A stretch of 64,000 nucleotides of DNA, taken from contig JAZKJV010010541.1 in the NCBI GenBank assembly GCA_037367405.1, positions 372,001 through 436,000 on the forward strand. The letters are read 5' to 3'. This DNA is from Ottelia alismoides. Taxonomy: Eukaryota; Streptophyta; Magnoliopsida; Alismatales; Hydrocharitaceae. Below are positions 45,464-56,435 of the stretch, in pieces. Every line of letters begins with the position of its first letter. Within the stretch, counting starts at the first letter, position 1. The translations under genes and the position numbers were made by a program. A model generated the notes under the pieces. That model saw nothing but the letters and a program-made list of their open reading frames with translations, ran no database searches and was not told the origin of the DNA.

Positions 45464-46520
45464 TCGATGAGGTATATATTCCTTGTGGGTGAGCCAGAGA
45501 TGTTCCTAGTCATCATCTCAACGGATTTGATTGGAGATCAAGAATCTCGTTTGATGTAGGTTATTGAAATAAACCGCAAGGTGATTGGATGGAGTGTAGC
45601 TGATCTCCATGGGATAAGTTCGGCCATGTACTCTCACCATATATATCTTGAGGAGGACGCTAAGCCATTACGTGAGTTCCAGCGACAGTTGAACTAGAAT
45701 CTTCAAGATGTTGTCATGAATGAGATATAAAAATGGTAGAGCGCCGATTTTATCTACCCCATCTCCGACTCCAAGTGGGTTAGTCCATTACATGTGGTAT
45801 CTAAGAAGATCAGCATCAATACAGTTGTGAGCGAGCATGGAGAGGAGATAGTTACCCGGGTACCCACTTCTTGGGGGATTTATGTGGACTACAGACAATT
45901 GAATCAAGACACCAAGAAGGACCATCTTCCACTGCCATTTATTGATCAAATCATCGAGAGGCTAGCTGGGAAAAGTTACTATTGTTTTCTTACGGGTACT
46001 CCGGTTATAACCAAGTGGCCATAACACTTGAAGACTATGAGAAAATGGCATTCACCTGTCCGTTTGTGACATATGCTTTCAGACGGATGCCCTTTGGTTT
46101 ATGTAATGCCCCACCTACGTTCCAAAGGTGCATGTTGTCCATCTTCTCGGACATGGTGGGTGACTGTTTAGAGGTCTTCATGGATGACTTTTCGGTCTAT
46201 GGTGACGGGTTCGATGCTTTTCTTGACGGCCTAGACCGTGTACTTTAGCATTGTATTGAGGTCCATCTCGTATTATGATGGGAGAAGAGCCACTTCATGA
46301 TGACTCAGGGGACGGTGCTTGGACATATCATCTCCAACAGGGGCATGGAGTTTGATCCATCTAAGTGATATCATTAGAAAACTCAATCCATCGTCCAACT
46401 TGCGGCAGTTGCAGTCTTTTCTAGGGCATGCCAGTTTCTACCGACGATTCATTCAAGATTTCAGTCGTATTGCTCGACCGCTCACTGATCTGCTGATGAA
46501 GACATCGAGTTTAATGTAGA
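45464..46520 (+). pseudogene. Element C reverse transcriptase
   Basis: Motifs in order: VIISTDLIGDQESRLM (stop), VIGWSVADLHGIS, HHIYLEEDAKPLREFQRQLN (stop), ADFIYPISDSKWVS, VPTSWGIYVDYRQLN, DHLPLPFIDQIIERLAG, then a frameshift near 45990 to YSGYNQVAITLEDYEKMAFT and [20 protein letters not shown]. The catalytic box EVFMDDFSVYGD is intact (46178-46213), then stops near 46248 and 46276, and [20 protein letters not shown] in the 46319-46519 frame. The active site is conserved but the gene is broken at seven or more places. Wording is close to element B and typical of Athila/Tat. Confidence 0.88.
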
Positions 46521-46980
46521 TGATAAGTGTCTAGCATCCTTCGAGACTCTCAAGGGATTAGTTATCGAGTATCCTATCCTTCAGCCATCCGACTGGTCTC
46601 TCCCATTCGAGATCTTGACGAATACTTTTGATTTTGCCATAGGGGTTGTGCTAGGACAGAGGAGGGATGGATTACCTTATGGCATTCACTATTCTAGCCA
46701 GAATTTGGATGTCGCTCAGCAGAACTATACTGTTCTAGAGAAGGAAATGCTGACAGTAGTCTTTTCTTTGGATAAATTCAGATCTTATATTCTTGGATCT
46801 CGAATGACAATTTTTACAGATCACACCGACATCTGGTACCTAATGGCAAAGAAGGATGCCAAAGCCAGGTTGACCAGATGGATTCTTCTACTCTAGGAGT
46901 TTTACATTGAGATTAATGATAAGCCTGGAGTCAAGAATATGGTGGCAGATCACCTCTCTCGATTAGAGATCCTTGAGGAT
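46521..46980 (+). pseudogene. Element C RNase H
   Basis: [68 protein letters not shown] (stop), INDKPGVKNMVADHLSRL. The first catalytic Asp (T-D-A in element B) is Asn here (T-N-T, near 46620). The Glu and second Asp remain. One in-frame stop near 46896. Confidence 0.82.
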
Positions 46981-48373
46981 ATAGAGCAGATGACACCTAT
47001 TACAGAGAGCTTCCTAGACGAGGCGATCCATGCTATCGTCTTGCTTCCATGGTACGTTGACATTGTAAACTATCTTGTTGCCAAGAAAGTTCCACAAGGT
47101 TGGCCCAGACAGCGACTTGAGACATTCCTTGCAAAGGCCAAGTCGTACCATTGGGAGGATCCCATCCTTTATCATGGAGGGGATAACGTCTGGCATCGGT
47201 GCATTCCTCAAGAGGAGCACCACAGCGTGCTCACATACTGCCACAAACTTGAGGAAGCGAGACATCATTCTGGGAGGAGGACAACACAAACAATTCTCCA
47301 ATCTGACCTATGGTGGCTACCCTCTTGAAGGATTCTGATGAATTCGTGAAGAGGTGTACTTTTACAGGGCACTTGTGGACAACATGATATGATGCCAATG
47401 TAGCCCATTTACTTCTGTGAGGTTTTTCATGCATGGGGCGTCGATTTCAAGGGTCCATTCCCTAAGAGTCAGGGATTTAAGTACATTCTGCTTGTTGTGT
47501 ATTGTGTGAATCGTTGGGTTGAGGCCATCCCTACCCGAACCACATATTGATGATTCTTGAGGAAGAATATTATTTCACACTTCAGGGTTCCTAGAGTGTT
47601 GACATCTAATGGGGGGACTGACTTTATCAACGACACGTTAAGGGCCCTTGCTAACGAGTTCAACATTGATCATCGAGTAGCCACTCCATATCACCCTCAG
47701 ACAATGTTCTTGCTGAAGTATCGAATAGGGAGATCAAGACTATATTGCAGAAATTCATCTGCATAGACCAAAAGGGTTGGTCACAACCTTTGGATCGGTC
47801 TTATGGGCCTATCATACTTCCTTCAAGACACCCTTGGGGACGTCTTCCTTTCATCTTGTTTATGACAAGCCATGCCATTTACCCGTGGAGATCAAGCACA
47901 AGTCACTATGGGCAGTCACTGAGTTATTATTGGATCCCAAGAGCATAGGAGATCACAGGAAAGCAAAGATGGTAGCCCTGGAGGAGCTTAGAGACACAAC
48001 CTTTTCGAGAAGCCTACAATATAAGGAGAGAGTGAAGATATGGCATGATTCTAATATCAGCCATAAGCAGTTTGAGCCGAACCAGGGAGTACGGCTATTT
48101 GATGCTAGGTTGAGATTATTTCCAGGGAAGTTGCAGAGCAAATGGAAGGAATCATACTTGGTCCAAAAGGTGCACGACAATGGAAGCATTGATGTATCTA
48201 AGTTGTCATATGAATCCACCTTTTGCATTAACGGTGAGCGCGTGAAACCATATCTAGATCATGATCCGTTGATCGTTGGTGTTGCCCCTATTCATTTAGC
48301 ACGAGATGTGATCTTTGACTCACATCATGTGCATCTCATGCTTGATTATCACCGTTCTCCCGCAGCTGTATAG
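46981..48373 (+). pseudogene. Element C integrase, near full length but frameshifted
   Basis: The N-terminal zinc region has HKLEEARHHSG; the following C-x-x-C is damaged (EFVKRCTFTGHL). Core: [12 protein letters not shown] (first Asp, about 47440), [11 protein letters not shown] with two stops, VPRVLTSNGGTDFIND (second Asp changed to Asn), RVATPYHPQT, then a one-base shift; EVSNREIK with the catalytic Glu is readable in the other frame near 47717. The C-terminal part 47777-48373 is open for 198 residues: WAYHTSFKTPLG, CHLPVEIKHKSLWAVTELLL, LRLFPGKLQSKWKESYLV, NGERVKPYL. No chromodomain and no env-like ORF follow before the LTR. Confidence 0.85.
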
Positions 48374-48430
48374 ATCCAGTTGTCCATATCACATATTCTT
48401 TTGTCTAACACCCCATCTTCATCTTCTTAT

Positions 48431-48829
48431 TATGCTATACATAGGGTGTATTTTACCCTAAATATAGGGGGTGTCAGACTTTTGATTACTTGTTTGATTC
48501 TTTTTATCTCTGTTTTGATGCCTATACTTAGGGATATTTTATCTTAAGTATAGGGGATGTAGACCCTGTACATTCTAACCCTCGATTTTCCCCTTGTGTC
48601 AATCTTCTATACTTAGGATTACTTGATCCTAAGTATCGGGGGATCACCGACCTCTATTCATTGCATTCTTTTATTTGTCGTTGTAGTATAACATTCTTTT
48701 CACATCCTAATACTCGGTACAAGTTATGTCTTCCTTTCATCGCTCTTTGGTCACTTTGAGGACATCGTTCGAGCTAAGTATAGGAGGGTGTCGTATATAT
48801 TGCATATATACTTTAGCCATAACTCGTAC
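48431..48829 (+). repeat. Stem-loop / polypurine-like array of element C
   Basis: Starts about 60 bases after integrase. Stem 1: CTATACATAGGGT 48435-48447 with ACCCTAAATATAG 48455-48467. Stem 2: CCTATACTTAGGG 48521-48533 with TCTTAAGTATAGG 48542-48554. Stem 3: CTATACTTAGGAT 48607-48619 with ATCCTAAGTATCG 48626-48638. Long unit: GTACAAGTTATGTC 48717-48730, GGACATCGTTCGAG 48760-48773, CTAAGTATAGGAGGG, and third arm GCCATAACTCGTAC 48816-48829, which matches 12 of 14 positions of the complement of the first arm. Confidence 0.82.
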
Positions 48830-50376
48830 ATTGTGTAAGTGTTCATAGATAAAAATGGCTAAAAACCTTTTACCTAAAAATCACAAACACTTCAAATTAT
48901 TCTTGCATATAAAATTCTTTCTTGTACATACATGTTTGTAAATTGTTTTTTTGTAAAAATTATTTTTGTACAAATGTTTGTAAAAATGTTTTGATTGTAA
49001 AAAGTTTGTATATATTTTTGTATCAAAATTATGTATATAGTACAAAATTTTTGAAAAATGTTTGAAAATGAAAACCTTGCAAAAAAATGTTTGTAAATGT
49101 TTTTAAAGATCTTGCAAAAAAACTTGCCCTTTTTCCTTGCATTCAAATATTTTTCATAAAACTTTTCATATCTTGAAAGTCGCACAAAAAGTTTTGTACA
49201 TATTTGTTTATATATCCTTCTAAATCATAGTTGGCATTTAAACTAGTCTGGAATTAAATTGGAACATGGAGCTTGGTTAAGGCCATAATCCACCTATCTT
49301 CAGAGGAACCTTATAGGATTTGGGGTTGGGACTTTTCAGGTCCATTAGTGACTTTATTTTTTGAGTCCACTAGGCTATGTTCACATGTCATCTTAATGAG
49401 CCTAAGTAGAACACTTAACAACACATACATGACTCTCATAGATAATGGTTTTACTTGGACTAACACCTTACACGTAGCTCAACACGGATGAGGTGATGAG
49501 GAGGCAGGATTCTTTGGTTTGGGGTAGCATACGAGGCTAGTACTTCTAGGCAGAACCTCTCGTCTTCCTTTAGGGAGGGATGTGCATCTCAACCTGGTCT
49601 AGTAGCATTGAGGTCTAAAGACAGGAGTTGTGGGTTCAATAATGCTTCAAAAGAGGGATATTCTACTAGCTCAAGAGGAAAAACTCCTTATGTACATGTT
49701 GCACCATGTAATTATGTTGTAAATATGCACATAAAAAATGTGCAAAAGTATGAAAAACTCCAAAAAAGTAGACATGCTTGATTGAAAATAAAATGCATGC
49801 CGGGGTGTATATAGTGAATAAGCAAAGCTTGTGTATCCTACTTTCTCATCTCATGGAAGCTTGCAGCGGGAGACTTAGCTACACTAGTCAGGCTCCCAGG
49901 GATACATGACTACACAGGTCACGGTGCATTCTCTTCTTTCCCCTCTTATTGGGTTGGTCGAACTTGAACTTAGAAGGGAATACCCTGCTCCTCGAGGAAA
50001 GAGCTGCTGGACTAGGGAATTAGAGTTAACTTGTTGAGGGAGACTGTCTCTTTTTCATTTCTGAGGGGGGGAGCTACATCTCACTTACACCGTACAAGGA
50101 AAGATGCATAGTCATTGGATTTTACGTATGTAGACTAGTTTTGATCTGGTTTATTGAGGAGTCTTGACCATAACATTGTGGAAATTAGAGGCTATTGAGT
50201 CTTAAACCAAATTCACAATAAGATTCCTACAAACTAATAATCCAATGGTCATCTTGAGCACCATACTTCTATTTAATGAAGATAAGTTTAATAATCAGCC
50301 TTGATTCTTTGCCTTTTCTTTCTCTTGTTTTCATTTCTTTTTCAAATAAGTGTTTGCTAAGGGGCTAGCAAAGGTA
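48830..50376 (+). other. Element C 3' non-coding region
   Basis: T/A-rich start, then about 1.1 kb (from 49230) closely similar to element E 37560-38721. No ORF shared with E in frame. Ends with the hairpin TTTGCTA/TAGCAAA around AGGGGC (50353-50372). Confidence 0.6.
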
Positions 50377-50388
50377 AAGTATAGGGGG
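50377..50388 (+). other. Polypurine tract of element C
   Basis: AAGTATAGGGGG immediately before LTR start TGATGAATCCC. Confidence 0.75.
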
Positions 50389-52110
50389 TGATGAATCCCT
50401 TATTCTCACTCTTTATTCTTTTATTTTTTCTCTTTTCCTTGGCAAAACATCATGTGAATATCTGCAAATACAATAACTTAACAATTTGCATGTTTGAGTT
50501 AATATTGCATAATTAACTGGTTTTTGTGCAAAAATAAAAGAATAAAGGAAATGAAAAAGAATGATGTATTTAGAATAAATACAGAGTGACCCAAACCTCA
50601 AGATAAGGTCAACCCTTGACCTGATCGCAAAATAAAATGTACAGAGAGATTGAGCTCACTATGTATTGTGTATATTATCTATATTTGTACGTATTATTCA
50701 TATAATTATTTTTTACAAAATAAAATTAAACCATTATTTTTATACTCTTATATATATTACTATAAATAATATAAAAAATAAAAATTAGAAAAATAAAATA
50801 AAAATAAAAAAGAGTACTCAATTCATTGTACAAAATACACTTGTATATATTTCATTCACTATTTATTATGTACCCTTCAATAATTTGTAAAAATAAAATA
50901 AAAATAGTTTTATTCTCCTAAAATTATGTTATAAATAAATAAAGTATAACGTAAAGGTATTTGTGTAAAAATAATAAAATAAAAATACTTGTACATAATA
51001 CATATGTACATTATACCTGTATATAATACTATATATTGTATATACAATAATTTACTTTTCATAAAAATAATTAAAAATAACAGAAAATATTTTGAAAAAT
51101 AATAAACATTTTTATTCTATAGACTTTTTATTTTGAATTTATTTGCTATTTTTTTTGAATTTTTAATTATTTTGTGTATTTCTATTTCTTGATTGGTCTA
51201 GAGGCTTTATTGACTCCGGCCAACGCCTCCTTCCAGGTCAGGTCGAGTCGCCCACCTTCTCACCGGTCTTTTCTCCCAATTCTCCCGCCCGAATCCGACA
51301 ACCTCTGGCTCACATTCTTCGCCCGAGTGTCCTCCTAGGATCCATGAACTTCACGGATCCCTAGGAAGGTGCGGATCTTCCTATGGTTGCACGCTTTTGC
51401 TCGATCATTCCAGAACCCCAGTGAATCCTATTTAACATCTCCTTCCGCATCCACTTAAGGGTAGCTCATGCCTCGCCTCTTCCTGCACCTCTAGACACCT
51501 CTAGCCGAGTGACAACAACTTGGAGGAGCCCTTGGGAGCGGTGTTTGGAGCTTAAAGACAGCTCACCAACATGGATGGAGCCCTTCGCCGCATACAACCT
51601 CCCCATCCGATGCAACGTGGTTGAGTCCATTACCCCTACGTCTGTCATCGTCTGAATCCCAAGAGTCATTCTGAACCTTCAGGTATCACATCTATCCTTT
51701 GCATTTCTTAATCCATACCGATCTTATCATTTCACTCCGCCGCACGCACCTTAGCTTCAGCTATCCAGCTGGAGCTCCGACATCCATTCCTAACCGCACA
51801 GATTGACCCCTCTTCGAAGACCCCATCTTCTCTGGTGGTCTGATCATCCTAATGCTTAGCCATCTATGTGAGATTAGGCTCAAGTTTCCTCCTTCCATCC
51901 TCGCTGGAATTCCAAAGCTCCGTCCACCCTCGCTTTACCTGTTTTGCGCTCAATAAAATCGTTGGAGCTTCACCACCGAGCAACACACCCTTTGTAGGTT
52001 TTGGTTCATGCAACAGACCCCATTCGGCCCTCCAGTTGCTCAGTGGAGCTGCTCTACTTCCCCCTCCATCGCCACGCTCATTCGACCATCGCCATCACCA
52101 TCGGAGCCCC
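50389..52110 (+). repeat. Element C 3' LTR, left part (split by D)
   Basis: Starts TGATGAATCCCTTATTCTCA. The reverse complement of the same start ends the right LTR of D (63218-63253). Contains the block GACCCAAACCTCAAGATAAG and GGTCAACCCTTGACCTGATC (near 50590-50630), and a TATTTAAC box near 51427. Interrupted at 52110; continues at 63254. Confidence 0.8.
52106..52110. repeat. Target-site duplication of element D, left copy (GCCCC)
   Basis: Identical to 63254-63258 on the other side of D. This fixes D as one insertion event into the LTR of C. Confidence 0.85.
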
Positions 52111-55100
52111 TGATGAGCAGCCTACCGATCAGGGTTAAGTATCAAGAATAATCACGGGTCATTGCGACCCCAATCGAAAGGCCAGAGCTCAACAAGAAAA
52201 ATCAAGACCACACAAATAAGACAACCAAAGCACAAAATCCAATGTTAGCGGTCTCTGCTATTTATTTAACCTGGTATAGTGACCAGGGTCGAACACAAGG
52301 AGCACGAGTGAAACCTACGAAATAGTCTTAATAAGAAAAATAAAAGTAAATTTTTATTTATTTTTATTGTGTATTTTATTATATTTTCAAAATAAGAAAA
52401 CAAGAGAAAGAAATAAGGAACAAGCAAGCTTCAACACTTTTTATTAAGGGTCAAAGAGGCTCAAAACAAAAATAGTTTTTATATTTTTCAAATATTTAGA
52501 TGTTTTTGGTAATTTTATTGGATTTTTTAATTTTGGTATGATTTTTTTAAAAATCAAACAAAGGTAAGAAAAGAAAGCAGTTTACAGCATGGACTGAAAG
52601 GCAAGTTTAAAATACTAAAAATGCCCTAATCTCCTGGTTGTGATTTTTATGTAAAATGAATTAAAAATATCAAACTATAGAAAATGAAATTCTATTTTTC
52701 TGAATTTTTTAGAAATTTTAATTATTTCTTATATATTTTTAGAGTTTTTAGCTTTGTAGTGTTTTTGTAAGGGATAATGCCACAAAAATGGTACTGGAAT
52801 TAAAACACACAAGAACAAGCACACACTATTTTTTTGTAATTTTTAAAACACATTTTATATTTTTTGGTATTTTAAAACATAGACAGAACATTTTTTAGGT
52901 GTTTTTTTATTTTTAGAAAATATCAAATAAATAAATGGATTCACAAAACTCATCATAAATATTATGTGCTAGCAGGAGCTAACAGTAATTTTTTGTGGGA
53001 TTTTTGGAGTTAATTTGGTAATTATTTGATTAAAAACAAAGCACACAATAAGTAGGGATATTCACGCACATGCTCAATGAACCATCCATAGGGGCATATA
53101 TGCAAATATCTAAAATATTTCAATCAAAAAATAACATAGCAGAGTTTCAGGGGAAATAGTGCAAATACATCACAACTCCACGTGGGACGACACATTAGTT
53201 CACTCAAAATGGATTGAAGTGCAAATACAGGAAACAAGGGTCCATATGCAAAATATCTGAACTACAAGTTTATTTAATGAACTCAACAACAAAGCATAAA
53301 AACACAAGGGTAAAAGAACAATATACCCTTTGGGGCACATGCGTGGTGCGTGGGAGTCCTGATGGTTCTGATCCTCTCTTGGAAAGTATCTGACGGTGCA
53401 GATTTGGTCGAGGACATGTGCGTCAGATAACGCATGCAAAGGTTGATCCAACGGTCTGCAGGGGGCTGTTGTTGGGTGGCTCTGATGGAAACTGGGGCTC
53501 CTGACCATATCATATGGTGGAGGATAAGGATGGAAGAATAAGGCCCAACCAAACTTCGACCGGGCGTGGGAGATGATCTACGCTATTGATGTGGCTCCTG
53601 AAAAGTCCGGTGTAGTCGCGGAACGAATCCGCGTCAAGAGGGAGGTTCGAATGGAGAATCAGGCTGTCGGATGGGGCTGGTCGGAGGACCTCCACCTAGA
53701 GCTACTCCATCGGGGCAGTGAGCATCTCAGAAGGGTCCTTTTGCGTGTGTGTGTGTACCAACATAAGGAAGAGGGGGTTCACAGCTATGCTCTGAGCCGG
53801 GTTATTGCTGCAAATGATAAGGGAAGTGACGGTGAGGCGGGTGGTTGATCTTCAGCGTACAGGAAGGATGGAGATCGAGTTCCATCATGCTCAGGTGAGC
53901 CCAATTTGAGATGGATAGGTAGCGAGGGAAGGTGAGGCATTCGTCGAGGGATCGATCGGTAATAATGTGAGGGGGAGATGTGGCTCCGACCAGGTAGACG
54001 GAGCAGATGAACATAGGTGAAGCGGAATGGAATAGATTGAATCAAACTAGGAGATGGGAGAGAAATGGGCAGTACCTGAGGGTCTGTATGAGCTCAAGAA
54101 CTTTCGGGAAGATGGGAGTCAGTGTTGTGGCCTCGACCTTGCTGCGGAAGGCGGGGAGGCTAAACGTGGTCAAGCTTTCCATCCACATAGCTGAGCTGCT
54201 GCTTCAGGCCACCAAAACCCAATCAAAATGTACCCTCCAGTTGTTGTCACTCCATTGAAGACACCTAGGGAAGAGAGAAGGGGCGAGGCACGAGCTACTA
54301 CGGTGGAAAGCAAAGGCGAGCTTATATAGCCAACTCTATGTGCCTGCAAAGATCGAGCGATAACACGCAACCCTAGGAAGATCTGCACCTTCCTAGGGAT
54401 ACGTGAGGATCACGGATCCTTGGAGAAGCAACAAGCGAGAAATTGGGGTGAGAGGCTGTTGTAATCGGGCTAGTAAAAGCGGAGAAGGAAGTCTGGCGAA
54501 GCAAGTCGGGTTGAGTCAGCCCAGGGAGGCGATGTTGACATGGGTCAATGTCCCTAACGTGGCCCAATCAGAAGGGGTGTAGAATAAGGACAAGCTATGC
54601 TACAGGACAAAATAGAAGATAAAAATAAAGATAATTAAATTATAACTAATAAATGGATTTAATGATAAAATGAAAAAAATGAAAAAAAAATTCAAGGAAT
54701 TTTTCTTTGATTTTTAATTGTTTTTTTATGAAAAATAAAATAGTCTATATATAGTATATAGTATTATATACATGTATAATATACCTATGTATTTTATACA
54801 ATTATTTTTATTTTATTATTTTTACATAAATATCCCAATTTTATATTTTATTTATTTTTTACATAATTTTAGGAGTTCAAAATAATTTTTATTTTATTTT
54901 TATGATTTTTATGGGTATAGAATAAATAGGAGAGGTGGCATATATACATGTATTTTGTACAAGTAAGAAGGATTTTATTTTTATTTTTATTTCATTTTTT
55001 GGATTTTTATTTTATTTTTATTTTATTTCAAGGACTATATACAAGGAGATAAAAAGAATATTTTGTTTTTATTTTATCAAAAATACTTATTTACTTATAA

Positions 55101-55385
55101 AGGTAATATGTACAACATAGAGGAGGACTATCTCTCTCTACTTATTTTATTTAGCGATCAGGTCAAGGCTTGACCTTCTATTGGGGTTCGAGTCACTCTG
55201 TATTTATTCTAAATACCTCATTCCTTTTCATGTTCCTTTATTCTTTTATTTTTGCACAAATTCATGCTAATTATGCAATATTAATAGATGCATGCTGAGT
55301 GCTAACTTATTGTATTTACACCTATTTACATGATGTTTTGCCAAAATAATATTAACAGATGCATGTTGAGTGCTAACTAATCGAT
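52111..55385 (-). repeat. Element D 3' LTR (left), 5'-truncated with a junction duplication
   Basis: Plus-strand start TGATGAGCAGCC matches the inner start of the right LTR. It contains CCACGTGGG (53179), a TATA-like CTTATATAGC (54321-54330), and a U5 hairpin CCTGG/CCAGG (52270-52287) next to GGTCGAAC. At the protease side the LTR start is missing. Instead a second copy of a 30-bp LTR word (ATATTAACAGATGCATGTTG, 55345-55364 and on) follows the first (from 55279). Confidence 0.75.
54321..54330 (-). promoter_or_regulatory. TATA-like box in the D 3' LTR
   Basis: GCTATATAAG on the minus strand. The right LTR has it at the same relative position (62181-62190). Confidence 0.5.
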
Positions 55386-55887
55386 CGTCTCTATTTGTAT
55401 ACTCTCACCCTCGTCGTGAAAGTACACCTTTGTGCTATCATTGTCTGATACCGCCTTGGCTGTGGCCAAGAATGGACGTCCTAAAATGATGGGGGTATCT
55501 TTCACAGACTCACGGATCTCCATGTCCAACACAACGAAATCCACGGGGAAGTCATGCCCTGAATTTGACGACCACGTCCTTCAGCAACCCCTTCGGCCTC
55601 TTCACAGACCCTTCAGCAAACTGAAGGATTGTCCTGCTCTGTCTAAGAGGGCCAAACTCGAATCGATCAAGTAAGGCTATCGGAAGTAAGTTGATGGGAG
55701 CACCACTATCTAATAGAGTATGATCAAATCTCTGCTCATGAATGTGGCATCTGACATAGGGAGCTCCTGCATTTAGCCTCTTGGTTGGCAGATGCTTCTG
55801 GATGGTGAAGCAGGTGGCACGGGTCAGCACATGGATTTTTGCATGATGGTTCCTCTTCTTCCTACAAATAGTGGTCTTCTCTCTCAA
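55386..55887 (-). pseudogene. Element D protease, fused to LTR
   Basis: Open over 111 residues (55887-55552), then continues in a shifted frame. KKRNHHAKIHVLTRATCF, HTLLDSGAPINLLP (triad D-S-G at 55710-55702), [33 protein letters not shown], then [20 protein letters not shown] sequence, ILG and [16 protein letters not shown]. The last residues correspond to element C up to about 44945. There the protein stops: the next bases on the minus strand are LTR. This is the only pol domain left in D. A frameshift near 55555 breaks it. Confidence 0.78.
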
Positions 55888-56435
55888 GTTCTTCTAGAAG
55901 AGAGGGATATGCTCGAGTGCCTCCTGTAGAGTCAGCTGAATATGGAATCTATCTATCATCTGCTAGCTGAACTCTAATTGTTGGTCTCTTTTTGGATTTT
56001 CTTTTTTATTCCCCTTCGCCAAGCGGAGTGCTTGAGGGAAGGGGATGGCCGGACCCTCCTCAGATAGAGGGCTAGGAAGAGGTTCTTGCTGCTGAGAGGG
56101 AGTGTAATCCATACAAGTATCATAATGCATCACATATGGACTCGAAGATGGAAAACCTTTCCTTTATTAATTTGTTTGGTGTTTTTCATATAGTCCTGAG
56201 GTACAGAAACCAGAGAAAACATAACTGGACTAGAAATGGTGGCATCAGTACCACGCTATGGCTCAGCATTATCTGGTATGGTTGCATCAGTACCACTGGC
56301 TGGATCCGGAGAAACGACAACCTCAGTACCTTTGACTGGATCAGCATCATCCTTTGTGGCGTCAGCACCACCACCGTCAACATTATTAGCGGCATCAGCA
56401 CTGCTAAGTGGGTATGGTGGCCTTGTCCTTTATGA
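55888..56435 (-). pseudogene. Element D gag-protease linker with GTDA-type repeats
   Basis: On the minus strand, about 56412-56236, the frame reads SADAANNVDGGGADATKDDA, DPVKGTEVVVSPDPASGTDA, NAEPWRGTDATISSP. Same repeat type and order as in C (43878-44073), with a different number of spacer residues. The plus-strand ORF 56236-56496 is its shadow. Between here and the protease lies a Lys-rich, stop-broken stretch. Confidence 0.55.

Larger units (their letters stand above)
42131..52110 (+). mobile_element. Element C: 5'-truncated Athila/Tat-like element with gag-pol (left part)
   Basis: Begins inside gag; the 5' LTR, primer site, leader and gag N-terminus are missing. It runs through protease, RT, RNase H, integrase, stem-loop array, 3' region and polypurine tract into a 3' LTR that starts at 50389. 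That LTR is split at 52110 by element D and resumes at 63254. The LTR family is that of D, and gag and protease of C and D align well. Many stops and frameshifts: non-functional. Confidence 0.8.

Noticed and set aside
48374..50376. Possible env-like ORF after integrase in C (known in some Athila elements)
   Set aside because: No frame over 100 residues, no signal peptide or membrane segment; the region is the stem-loop array and conserved non-coding DNA.
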